This document shows, piece by piece, positions 1 through 10,982 of a stretch of 64,000 bases of DNA. Position numbers and translations under genes: made by a program. Each line of letters starts with the position of its first letter. Within the stretch, counting starts at the first letter, position 1. The notes beneath the pieces were generated by a model, which did no database searches, was not told the DNA's origin, and worked only from the letters and a program-made list of their open reading frames with translations. The DNA is from Sinohyriopsis cumingii (lineage: Eukaryota; Mollusca; Bivalvia; Unionida; Unionidae). The stretch spans positions 97,271,451 through 97,335,450 of the forward strand of contig CM068825.1 in the NCBI GenBank assembly GCA_028554795.2, in the 5' to 3' direction.

Positions 1-1680
1 TAGTGATTTACTAGTATTAGGCATATTGAGTTATTTTATGGTGATTTACTAGTATTAAGCATATTGATTATTTCATGGTGATTTACTAGTATTAGGCATA
101 TTGAGTTATTTTATGGTGATTTACTAGTATTAAGCATATTGATTATTTCATGGTGATTTACTAGTATTAGGCATATTGAGTTATTTTATGGTGATTTACT
201 AGTATTAAGCATATTGATTATTTCATGGTGATTTACTAGTATTAGGCATATTGAGTTATTTCATAGTGATTTACTAGTATTAGGCATATTGAGTTATTTC
301 ATAGTGATTTACTAGTATTAGGCATATTGATTATTTCATGGTGATTTACTAGTATTAGGCATATTGAGTTATTTTATGGTGATTTACTAGTATTAAGCAT
401 ATTGATTATTTCATGGTGATTTACTAGTATTAGGCATATTGAGTTATTTTATGGTGATTTACTAGTATTAAGCATATTGATTATTTCATGGTGATTTACT
501 AGTATTAGGCATATTGATTATTTCATGGTGATTTACTAGTATTAGGCATACTGAGTTATTTCATAGTGATTTACTAGTATTAGGCATATTGATTATTTCA
601 TGGTGATTTACTAGTATTAGGCATATTGAGTTATTTTATGGTGATTTACTAGTATTAAGCATATTGATTATTTCATGGTGATTTACCAGTATTAAGCATA
701 TTGATTATTTCATGGTGATTGACTAGTATTAGGCATATTGATTATTTCATGGTGATTTACTAGTATTAGGCTTATTGATTATTTCATGGTGATTTACTAG
801 TATTAGGCATATTGAGTTATTTCGTGGTGATTTACTAGTATTAGGCATATTGATTATTTCATGGTGATTTACTAGTATTAGGCATATTGAGTTATGTTAT
901 GGTGATTTACTAGTATTAAGCATATTGATTATTTCATGGTGATTTACTAGTATTAAGCATATTGATTATTTCATGGTGATTGACTAGTATTAGGCATATT
1001 GATTATTTCATGGTGATTTACTAGTATTAGGCTTATTGATTATTTCATGGTGATTTACTAGTATTAGGCATATTGAGTTATTTCATGATGATTTACTAGT
1101 ATTAGGCATATTGATTATTTCATGGTGATTTACTAGTATTAGGCATATTGAGTTATTTTATGGTGATTTACTAGTATTAGGCATATTGATTATTTCATGG
1201 TGATTTACTAGTATTAAGCATATTGGTTATTTCATGGTGATTGACTAGTATTAGGCATATTGAGTTATTTCATGGTGATTTACTAGTATTAAGCATATTG
1301 ATTATTTCATGGTGATTGACTAGTATTAGGCATATTGATTATTTCATGGTGATTTACTAGTATTAGGCATATTGAGTTATTTCATGGTGATTTACTAGTA
1401 TTAGGCATATTGATTATTTCATGGTGATTTACTAGTATTAGGCATATTGAGTTATTTTATGGTGATTTACTAGTATTAAGCATATTGATTATTTCATGGT
1501 GATTTACTAGTATTAAGCATATTGATTATTTCATGGTGATTTACTAGTATTAGGCATATTGAGTTATTTCATGGTGATTTACTAGTATTAGGCATATTGA
1601 TTATTTCATGGTGATTTACTAGTATTAGGCATATTTAGTAATTTCATGATGATGTACTAGTATTAGGCATATTGAGATAT
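1..1680. repeat. 37/38-bp satellite array, about 45 copies
   Basis: Two unit variants alternate: a 38-bp form containing 'attgagttattttatgg' and a 37-bp form containing 'attgattatttcatgg'. Both share the core 'tgatttactagtattaggca'. The alternation makes a ~75-bp dimer. A rarer variant pair (gattgac followed by ggcttattg) recurs at about 717 and 978, so there is also a ~261-bp higher-order period of seven units. The array begins before the window and decays at 1640-1680. No gene is present in it. Confidence 0.97.
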
Positions 1681-1769
1681 TTTTACACACAGGAGGATTA
1701 TAAACTAGAAAGAAAAGGCAGGTGTTCACTACCCTTGAGTCATGTAAAAGCAGATATACGACCTAGCTA

Positions 1770-2108
1770 AGTATGGATTAATTTAAAGATGAGTTTTAAT
1801 TAGCTCATTTCATGAGAAACAGATGACTGACCTAGCTAAGAGAATGACTGAATTTTCATTAGATCATTTCACGAGAAGCAGATGACTGACCTAGCTAAGA
1901 GAATGACTGAATTTTCATTAGATCATTTCATGAGAAACAGATGACTAACTCAGCTAAGAGAATGACTGAGATTTCATTAGTTCATTTCATGGGAAGCAGA
2001 TGGCTGACCTAGCCAAGTGAAAGACTGAGTTTTCATTAGCTTATTTCATGGAAAGCAGATGACTGACCTATCTAAGAGAATGACTGAGTTTTCATTAGCT
2101 CCATGAAA
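1770..2108. repeat. ~60-bp tandem repeat, about five copies
   Basis: Units of 59-60 bp carry 'gatgactgacctagctaaga', then 'gaatgactga', a 'tttcattag' stretch and 'tcatttcatgagaa'. Five units can be followed with increasing divergence toward 2100. It is unrelated in sequence to the satellite just before it. The next 200 bases, to about 2300, show nothing recognisable. Confidence 0.9.
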
Positions 2109-2304
2109 AAAGGGATGGATGGCTTATCAAAATGCTGGATAGGGATTAGATGAAAGGTTGAGTTATTGTCACAAATATAAACATATTAGCAGACTTCAAA
2201 AATAAAAGCTGGGTGTAAATTTATACATAAGATTTCAAATAGCTGACAATGGCTCTGCTACAATGGATATAATCTTGTAAAACCTGAAAGCCATAACAAG
2301 ATTT

Positions 2305-2830
2305 TCAAAATAATACTAATACTAATAATAATAATAATGAGGACTTTGCATAGTGCCTAATCTTTAGAAGCTCTAAGCGCTTTACAACATTAGCCAACAT
2401 CTATAATATAAAAAAACACAAAAAACATATATAATGATATGATTACAAAAAACAAACACCATGAAATTAGAAAACATAATAAACATGCTGAAAATATTTA
2501 AGGTAGGAACATTATTAGTCTTTTTGTTTGTTCTTGCAGTAAAAATATGAGTTTTAAGAGCACTCTTAAATGGAATCACTGTGTTTTTGTGTCTAAGTTC
2601 AGTGGGGAATTTGTTCCACATTGCTGAGCCCTGATATGCAAAAGAACATTGCCCATATGACTTTGTTTTCATATTGGGAATAATGAGTATACAATTGTCA
2701 GAAGAGGAGCATAAGTATCTTGCTGGTGTGTACACATGGGTGAGGTCGGATAGGTATGTTGGACTGGAGTCCATCAGTGAAACATAGCATAGAGAACACA
2801 TTTTTTGTTTGATTCTGGATTGAATGGATA
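2305..2830 (-). mobile_element. 5'-truncated LINE, reverse-transcriptase C-terminus and 3' tail
   Basis: The minus-strand frame 2801-2382 reads a typical C-terminus of a jockey/CR1-like non-LTR retrotransposon reverse transcriptase. It has the arrangement 'PTYLSDL', 'Y.PAR.L.SSSDN', 'TKSYGQCSFAYQGSAMWNK' and 'FKSALKTHIF'. Downstream (lower coordinates) is a short 3' UTR with 'agcgctttacaacattag', and an (ATT)n-type tail seen on the plus strand as the aat/aata run at 2318-2338. The 5' part is missing, as is usual for dead LINE copies. A second copy of the same 3' end lies at 54608-54840. The family name cannot be fixed from this fragment. Confidence 0.8.
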
Positions 2831-2869
2831 GCTAGTGTACAGTACAGAGCAGCGGGGAGGTGTGCTCTG

Positions 2870-3540
2870 ATTGTGGTACTCTAAGGATGATCCAACCACA
2901 ATGTTGGCTAAACTGAAGCTCAAATCTCAATGATTTTAATTTAGAACCATCTAGATATCATAAAGATTCTTCTAAAAGAAACTCCATGTCAATATGACTT
3001 TCAATTGCGAATATCAATTTAAAAAATTGACTGTCAGCTCAGCACCGTGTTTATTTAGGACCAACTGGTCAAATCCCATGCTGATATGACTTTCATTTCA
3101 GGAGGAATAACATTAAGATTTGTTTAGATGGTTGCACTGGTGACCAAATTTGACTTCAGATTAACATGTCTTTCAGTGAAAACCTCATGCTGATATGAAC
3201 ATCCATTCAGGAGTAGCAATAACAAAATTTTCAAGGTGGCTGCTGTGTTAGCCACAGCTGATATCCTAGAAGCACAATTCTCATGTAGAACCAAATAGAT
3301 ATTATAAAAAGTCTTCTGATTAAAACCCAAGAAGATTTTCAAAAGAGTTGCCATGGCACCATACTGGATGTTAAATCAGCACCAATTTCATTTAGGACTA
3401 ATCAGACATCAAACAAAGTCATCTGGCAAAACCCCCACACTGATATGACTTTCCATTCAGCAGAAGTAGTATTAACAAGATGAACACTGTGGTGGCCATA
3501 TTGACTGTTTGAGCACTTTCACTTATTACCAAACAGCTGA
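2870..3540. repeat. Degenerate ~165-bp repeat block, copy A
   Basis: Repeated phrases recur in order: 'cagcaccattttcatttagg'-like, 'accaa..gg.catca', 'aaaacc..atgctgatatga', 'ttccattcaggag.agtaat' and 'aacaa.attttcaa.atgg'. Three to four divergent units are visible. The same phrases occur at 4540-4990 and at 40650-41150, so this is a dispersed family arranged in short tandem runs. No coding potential is evident. From 3541 to 4030 nothing is recognisable. Confidence 0.7.
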
Positions 3541-4030
3541 CAGGATGAATACAAGTGTAATACTTATGACAATCCTGCTAGTAGTTTAGGAGCAATACTG
3601 ATAAAAAAAACTTGTACTAATAAATGGACCAATAATGACTGATAGACAACAGACCTAACAAAAACTTATTCTGACCAATGACAGTAAATCATGTTAAATA
3701 TTATAATGGAATTTTAAATCTTTTCCAGTGACAAACATTAAAATTGTCCCTTTGGGTACCAGCTCGAATCAGACATGCTTAATAGTATCACATTAATGAA
3801 ATATGAACTGTAATGATATAAGGTAAAATACGGATAAGTGTCTTGTCAGAAATGCCCAACTACTAGAAAGATGATGGACAAAACAGTGTAAAAAAAGGAA
3901 ACTGTTTAATTATATTTAGTTTGCTGATATCAATTAGATTAAATATGAGTGCAAACTTGTGAGGCACTTTCCAGTAGCAGGAAAGATGATGAGTTGTGTG
4001 TAATTAGCACAAACTATATTGTTGAATAAT

Positions 4031-4036
4031 TTTATT
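4031..4036 (-). terminator. Polyadenylation signal AATAAA
   Basis: The plus strand 'tttatt' gives AATAAA on the minus strand, about 33 bases beyond the stop codon of the exon ending at 4069. The position fits a short 3' UTR. In DNA this AT-rich the hexamer could also arise by chance. Confidence 0.45.
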
Positions 4037-4068
4037 TCAAAAAAAATCCTTTGGGCAAGTGTAGTAAT

Positions 4069-7000
4069 TTACTGGGCAACTGGACAAATCTGTTCAGCAA
4101 TCAGATTTGTCAAAGCTGGCATCCTTGGGACAACAATGGACTTTCCAAATTTGTCTTCCCCTGAATAATATTTCATCAAAATGCTCACCAAATCCTTGTA
4201 ACCCTTGTGAAGTTTCTTGTACTCAGGTGAATCCTCTACATCTGGATCAAAAACTGAAGAATATAAACAAAGGAATTTTCATCAATGTATGCATTTATGT
4301 AGCCTGCCATACCTCACATTAAAAAAACCCAGGTTTCCTACTATATATGGCACATGCCAAAAATTTCTGCACATATCTTTGGTATACATGCATGAATACA
4401 TTACAAACACCCATTCTTTCAAACTCATTTCTCAAGAGGGACTACATCTAAAAGTTCATAACTTTATTTTTGCTTCCACAGCAATCTAATGTCTCACATA
4501 CTCTAATGAGGACTCAACATTTGGAATGTTCATGCATCCAAAATTCACATGGGTCCATCAAAGGAAATGATACTGCACAGGTTCAAAAGAATTCCAAGTC
4601 TAAGAAAATACTTTCTTAGTTTTAAAAGCCCATTGTTGAAACTATTTCTGATATTCTTGAATTCCTGAGCAATAACAAGATTTTCCAACTGATCATGGTG
4701 GTGACCTATTTGTAGAAAATTGGCACAACTTTCAATTAAGACTATCAAGAGATGTGTATCCATAACAAGATTTTCATGATGGTTACCATGGTGGCCATAC
4801 TGGATATCAGATCAGCATCATTTCATGTGGGATGAACTTGACATCATACAAAGTTTTCTAGTGAAAACCACTTGTCCATTAATGAGGACTAGTGATGAAA
4901 ATAGTTTCATGACATAGTGGCCATACTAGATATCAGGTCTGCACCATTTTCATTTATGAACAAAAACCAATTATAAAAAGTCTATTATTATTAGAACAAA
5001 ACAATACAGGGCTGTACAAGACCACGTGTTATCCATAAAGTGATATCTTAATATCTCAAGAAATTAAATTCTGCAAACATATTGATGGATTTGGCTCTTA
5101 TAGTTTAAGAGGGAAGCGACTCCAACTTCAGTGATGCATAAATTTGTGAGTACTACATGTACAATTAATGTACTGTATACTAAAAGTCTTTGACCAATTA
5201 TTGAATTTAACTTGCATTCTTCAGATCTAGCATGCATATATACTGAAGTCCATTACATATATATATATATATATTTGTGCAGGACAATGGAGATTATAAT
5301 TCTCATCTATTAACAAAAGTCGTAATCACTCCACCCTCCTTTCCTACAACTCTTAACCAAAATCCAAGTCTTGCTCACTATCTCATGCCCTCACTTATGC
5401 AGTGGTTGACCTTTATGGACTACATGAGTTATTATGGTGAGGTGTAGGAAGAAATGTTAACATTTCTCAAAATTTGAAAATTAACAGCTTTCAAATTAAT
5501 GCAGGAAAAATACAACAAGTCACTGGTACTTAGTTGGAGTGGGAATATCATTGCAAAAAGGCTATCATACTGAGTGGAAATGGATACAACAGCCATGGCC
5601 TTCAGATATGAAAGGTTAGTTTGTATATTTAAAATATTTAACAGCTTAGAATAATTTTGATAAATATGTTACTAATAATTTGCCTTGGTTCAGTCTGTTC
5701 TCAGCAGGGGTACAAGCCATGAAAGTTCCAGTCAAAGCTACAAGCTATAATAATAAGACTGGGAGAGTATATAGTTTATAGTTAGCCAAGTCCATTTCAG
5801 CATGGTCAATTAGTTGTACCATACCCTTCCAGTTTTCTGAAAACAAAATACTTTAACAATTCAAAATGATAATTACACACTACAAACTATAATAATTTCA
5901 GTTTAAAGTATAATTTATAGTAGATAGTGGTAACAGAAGCCATTTCAGTACAAATAGGCCATTTTCACCAGTCATTTGGGGTAATTTTTTATACAAAGTA
6001 TTGTAATTGTAACTGGTATAGTGTTATACTTTTACTAGTGCACCCTTTAGATCAGTAAAAGGTTCTGCACTGGAGAACATAATATCTATTATACCCATCA
6101 TACCACACAGAAAAATAACCAACAATGACTTGCAAAAATATTCAGTTTGTGCAGAACAGTGTCTAAAACTATAGCTGAAACTGACATTCATTTATCTGCT
6201 CAAAACATGTAGTCATTGTTTGCAGTTTTTAATTTAGTGAATTATTTCTATACTTTTCCAGTTATCTAAAAACACAAATAATTCAACAAATTAGAAACTT
6301 TATATCTTGACAATGCAAAAGTTCTGTTTTTTTTAGGCAGGTAAATTATGTCAATTCCAGTTACAAATATAATTTACAAGGATGGTAGATGTGGAAATTA
6401 CTGTAAAAGTGAGCCATTTTTGCTGGTCAGCTAAATCCCAAACCAAAACAGAACTTGCAAAACAAAATCAAGCTATATAGTTGACATTTTGAACACAAGC
6501 AAGACTGATCATGTGATCGTGTAAAATTGGGTAAAGTCTGTATGACAGTGCTATGATTACAAATGCTTTTGCACCAACTGCTGCTTACAACAGAATTTTA
6601 TTTAAGTTTCAAAATATAAATTAAATAATAAATCAAAATCAGTTAAACCTGTCCTAATGGTCACCTGTACATAGCAGTCACCTGGTCACAAAGGCCATTC
6701 TAATTAGGGGCTGTCCATTTAGTATGTACGCATGGAGGGTGAGGGGGTAACCCAAATGCATATGCTTGCGTATGGGGGGTGTCCACTGATACTGTACGCA
6801 TGCATAGGAAATAGAGGTATGAAACCTCGATAATAATTTGTCTAACACATATTAACCTGTTCAACTGGTTCAGTAGATGTTTGAATTTTAGTGGACACTA
6901 GACAAACTGTTTGAAGTTACATAGCTTTTTTCTTTGATGCAGCCAGACATTCAACGTCCATGGACTATCTGTTTTATTAAACACGTTAATATTATTAATC

Positions 7001-9234
7001 CTTTATGGTTTCTGCATGGATTAAATATCGGCCGTTGTATAGAATTGGGGGGGGGCACCAAGCGTACATACGCAGGTGGGGAGGTGTAAAAAAGTATGGA
7101 TGTGTACAGGGAGAGGGGGAGGGGTCAAGCTTTGCCAGATTTTTGCGCACATACTAAATGGATGACCCCTTACACCCCAGAAATTTCCTTTATAAATGTC
7201 CTGTGTATGATCAATCACCTGCCTGCTGTGGTTAGTGGTTAGGTGTTTTCTATCCAACAGTGGTTTTTCCCCACTTAAGCAGTCACTAGTGCATATCAAC
7301 AGTTATCACTTAAGGTATACAAATAAAATTTTGCTTGATGTGCATTGTTTATATAAAGGAATGTCATGTGAATTGTTGAGTGTACATTGAATATCTCTTC
7401 TGTAATCACCATACTCCAGTCATGTTATTAGTCTAACTCAAATCTGACAATATGCTGGGCCTGAAAGGAGGTGGGTTTTTATCCTTACAGGAGAGGGTTT
7501 AAGCAATTTGTTTGCCAAAAAGTGGAAAAAGTAGTTTTGTAGTTGCAGTAGAAATGGTCAGGCAAACTCAGATCCAAGGGGTTATTAAGCATAAGAAAGA
7601 TATTGTGGTCAATTTAATAATATGGTTCTTCTTTAAGAAGATATATGAGTTACATCATTTTTCTTAAGAGTCAAGGGTCAATCTAGTGTGTAAGGGATGG
7701 CAAAGTTTCAGTTCATGGGTCACAAAGAATAGCCATATATGTCTTCTTTTTATTCCCCCATTCATCACAGGCCTCCTACATATGAGTACTGTCTTTTGAT
7801 CTTAGCAAGTTGAGAAACTAGCTAATCCATATACATCTTTTTAAGTGTGAACAGCTGTTTCCAAGCCTAATGTATACAAGATGGATAACCAAAGAGTCAG
7901 TCCTTTTATATATTATACAGTCATATGTAAGTTGCCATTCTGTAGTGAAACTAATGATTTGTCATGGTGCATAAAATAAACTAAGAACCATGACTAATTA
8001 AGTCAGTTCACTGACAGGATGCATAAACATGAGCAGGATACATCAATCTTGTGTGCAACATACATTCTGGGAAGACATTATGTCTATTTTAAGATTCTAT
8101 TAAAAAGTGCACTTAACAATGTTGATAGTGTAATAATAATAATAATAATAATATTCTGTACATGGCTTTGGTTGGTTTTGTGCTTTATCGCACAGCAACA
8201 TAATTAATTTTTTAGAGATGAAACAATCTGGGTAAAGTTCCTTACCCAAGGACAAACCACATTATGATCCAAGCAGGTCTGATGGTAGGATCTGAACCTG
8301 TATCCTTTGGTAGTGAGTCCTGCAAGTTAACCATTGAATCACCACTGCTCTTTGGAGCATGGTATTTATTCAAAATACAATTCTGAAAGGTGCATTTGCA
8401 TATAAAGGTCACCTGTGTACAAAATAGTTTTGCCTTATCCCAATGATGGCCACTACTGCCAAATCTGACTAGTATGAAATAGACTATATACAGTTTTACA
8501 TCATCATGTTACCAGTCTTGCCTGTGTTAAATATGTTGGTGGTACATAACTATTTTCATTTAGAGTACTGTTTCTGTTATGATTACCTGACAAAAATAAG
8601 TAGGAAGAAGTCTCAATTTGAAATTATTACGAATTAAATTTGGTATCTACAAAAAAATTCAGTTTTCTGATGTGGATGTTTGCACCAGTGTTAAATTACG
8701 TTATCATTACCCAATGCACATGATTGATCTGGTAACAACTTATTAAGAACCTGCAATGGGATTCTGATGACATTAAAAAAACATTAAAAAAAACAGACGT
8801 TAAACAATAAAAATCCAACAAAACACACAGACACACGCGTTGAAATGTCTTATGGGATTATGTTGATTTTAAGCTATTTATCGCCCAAGTATATAACTCA
8901 TGTAGGTATAATTCTTCGCCTACATACTCGACTGATTATTATTCATGTGTAATACTGTAACAAATAATACGATAATAAAATAATCAATAACATGACAATA
9001 ATTAATAGCACGACTACAGTACAGTACAGTAAAGTATAATAAGAACGAGCACTGAATATTTTTAGTTTCAGAAGGACAAGGCGCAAGATCTTTCTCTTCT
9101 TTCGCTAATATGTATAAACTCTTACTTATACAGTTAGCCTCCATGAAAGTTATAACTGGAATTTGAAACAGTTTTGTGCCAAGAAAGCACAAAAGTTCGT
9201 CGTAAACCCATTCCGCTCTGTTAATGGTCGCCAT
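4069..9234 (-). CDS. Two-exon BART-domain-like protein, CFAP36-like N-terminus
   Basis: Exon 1 is 9234-9126 (ATG at 9234, donor GTAAG). Exon 2 is 4253-4069 (acceptor TTCTTCAG, stop TAA). One base of the split Ile codon is in exon 1 and two are in exon 2, so the phases agree. The joined region reads AEWVYDELLCFLG early on, then FMEANCI before the splice and FDPDVEDSPEYKKLH after it, followed by GYKDLV. The order 'EWV..... FL', 'F.E..C..FD...E....Y...H..YK.LV' is that of the ARL2-binding BART domain at the start of CFAP36 (CCDC104), a ciliary protein. That is family knowledge and was not tested by search. The protein would be only about 97 residues, far shorter than CFAP36. The 37 residues after 'KDLV' do not clearly continue a BART domain. 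A possible donor (GTGAGC) inside exon 2 could lead to further exons. The 4.9-kb intron holds a repeat block, a MITE and a SINE. Confidence 0.55.
4540..4990. repeat. Degenerate ~165-bp repeat block, copy B
   Basis: This block shares its phrases with the one at 2870-3540: 'ataacaagattttc', 'ggtggccatactggatatca', 'gatcagcaccatttcat' and 'aagt.ttc.agtgaaaacc'. It lies in the intron of the BART-like gene. Flanking intron sequence 4991-6705 has only a short (AT)n run near 5260 and no recognisable gene. Confidence 0.6.
6706..7170. mobile_element. MITE-like DNA transposon with ~22-bp inverted ends
   Basis: The left end reads 'aggggctgtccatttagtat'. The right end reads 'atactaaatggatgacccct', its near reverse complement. 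Just inside the ends both carry G-rich stretches (6733-6783 and 7048-7128) with 'gtacgcatg'/'catacgcag' phrases that also pair in inverse orientation. The element is 465 bp with no transposase, hence a non-autonomous copy. The target duplication is not clear. It lies in the intron of the BART-like gene. 7171-8139 holds nothing I can identify. Confidence 0.65.
8140..8352 (-). mobile_element. tRNA-headed SINE with (ATT)n tail, minus strand
   Basis: On the minus strand it begins with a tRNA-like head: an A-box-like 'tggttaacttgc' and the B box 'ggttcagatcc'. A body containing 'ccttgggtaaggaactttac' follows, and it ends in an (ATT)n run, seen as 'aataataataataataat' on plus at about 8133-8153. 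That layout is typical of RNA polymerase III-derived SINEs mobilised by a LINE. It is a different family from the SINEs at 28 kb and 31 kb. No target duplication was found. Confidence 0.65.
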
Positions 9235-9599
9235 TTGCTTGGAATATCCAGGAAGTCAACGTGTAGAATGGTTGTCATAAATTAAAGTACTTTATTGCTG
9301 TTGCCATTCGATCAAAGAACTCACGGTAATATTCATATTGAGAATGACAACCAGTCTAAAAATGGGTGAACAGAAAATGGGGTATACGATGGCGTACCGT
9401 TCTCTCACGATAATTTTCCTGCTGATGAAAGTTACCTTACTTGTTTATTCATCATTTATAGCGAATCATGTTTTCTGAAAATATTGTGTATGATTTTAAT
9501 TTTGCATTAAACAACTCTTAATTGAACATGCTGGGTCTGCTTCTTTATAAAATGACATTTCAGTGTATGAAATAAACACAACGTACGTAACCATAAAAA

Positions 9600-9723
9600 A
9601 AATATACAATCCACCATCGTACGATGTCGTAGCCTCATCTTGATTTGTTGTAGTTGAGGGTAGGAGCAGGGGGTAGCAATATTAGTACTACCGTCATACG
9701 TAACAGAAAACTTAAAAGATTGG

Positions 9724-9785
<62 letters not shown>

Positions 9786-9920
9786 TTGGTTGCGACATCT
9801 GTGCTAGTCTACAAGGCCGTTCGTTTGAATTTACATTCAGATCGCCCTCCATGCCTCACGGTAGCTACGATGTCGTAGCCTCAACTTGATTTGTTGTGGT
9901 TGAGGCTACGAACTGATCCC
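9600..9920. repeat. Short repeated modules around 'gatgtcgtagcctca'
   Basis: The phrase 'acgatgtcgtagcctca' followed by 'cttgatttgttgt.gttgag' occurs twice here (about 9620 and 9868). 'tatgtcgtagcctcaact' recurs at about 13402. The palindromic 'aatattagtact' motif also occurs here and at 13059-13460. A perfect (TA)n run occupies about 9731-9781. The shared modules on both sides of the 10.98-12.67 kb gene could be remnants of one mobile unit. Confidence 0.55.
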
Positions 9921-10744
9921 ATATCATGTAATGGAGCAAAAAAAATCATCACTAAAGTCAGAAAAACAAACAGTGTAGAAATCAACTACATAACTATAAT
10001 CATGTTGTGAAAGAAGTTTGGCTTATTTTGACTTTATTAAGCCCTTACACGATAAAATAAATTTGCATGGTTACTCTAACCTTTATCCTGTCCACCATGA
10101 CAGACAACGCGAGACTCTCGCCGTGACCCCTTTTCTACGTAAGGCTTGCCAGAACATATTTTGGATATTCTACGCTATATTATTATCAATCAAGTGCGAA
10201 TAATCGCTTCTTGGTTGAATTTCAAAGTTGCCGATAAACCGTATTTACTTTTAATGCGCAGATTTTCTGACCCAAACGGCGCCAAATTTTTACTACGATT
10301 TGTTTACATTTCCAAATAAGGCGTCAGTGTCCTAATATGGCACAAAAACAAACGAGGCTGAGAACGGAAGTAATCATTATTTGAAATAACATGGCGGACG
10401 ATCTAAACGAAAATATCGGCTGAAAAAAAGTAAACGAGATTTTACAACTATTTCTACAATGATTTTCGATACTTCCGGTATTAGATAACACTGGTCAACA
10501 GTGAAATCATTACTGACTTGAAAAGGCCCTAATCTGTAGTATTTTGGTGTGCCGAACACGAATATAACCGTGAAAAATTTGTATTGGCTCTCGTTTTGAA
10601 GATATTCATATACCTCATTTTCTATGTTTCACTGTGTAAATTTCTCCAGTAGGACTGCAGCAACATCCGGAATAATGATGTAACATTGCATAATACCATC
10701 ATGCTCACATCATCCACAGTTGATTGCATCATTTTCTGATGCAA

Positions 10745-10982
10745 TGCAATACTAATGCCATGCGGCTGCTGAAGTAAGTTGACGTCAGCAGTGTACTATA
10801 CATGTGTAGGCCTATTATACTAATGCCAGGCGGCTGCTGAAGCTGACGTAAGCAGTGTACTATATAAAGCCCAATCAGATAGGTTCAGCATTTAAAATAT
10901 TTTAGACGTTGTGCGAGACAGTTCAAGCTACTGTTACATAAAACTTATTATTTTATCCATTTACGTACAATAAAGAACAGTA
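10745..10982 (+). promoter_or_regulatory. Duplicated promoter segment with TATA box
   Basis: A ~60-bp segment is present twice, at about 10752 and 10820. Each copy has 'taatgcca.gcggctgctga', a CRE-like TGACGT core and 'gcagtgtactata'. Only the downstream copy continues as TATATAAAG (about 10861-10869), about 110 bases before the ATG at 10983. The duplication and TATA box look like a genuine pol II promoter carried with the intronless gene that follows. From 9921 to 10744 nothing else is recognisable. Confidence 0.5.

Noticed and set aside
9731..9781. Coding ORF through the (TA)n run (9654-9878)
   Set aside because: The ORF exists only because (TA)n lacks stops in two frames (Ile/Tyr repeat).
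10391..10423. Short ATGGCGGACGAT start as a host first exon
   Set aside because: The frame closes after ten codons and no convincing donor is placed before the stop.
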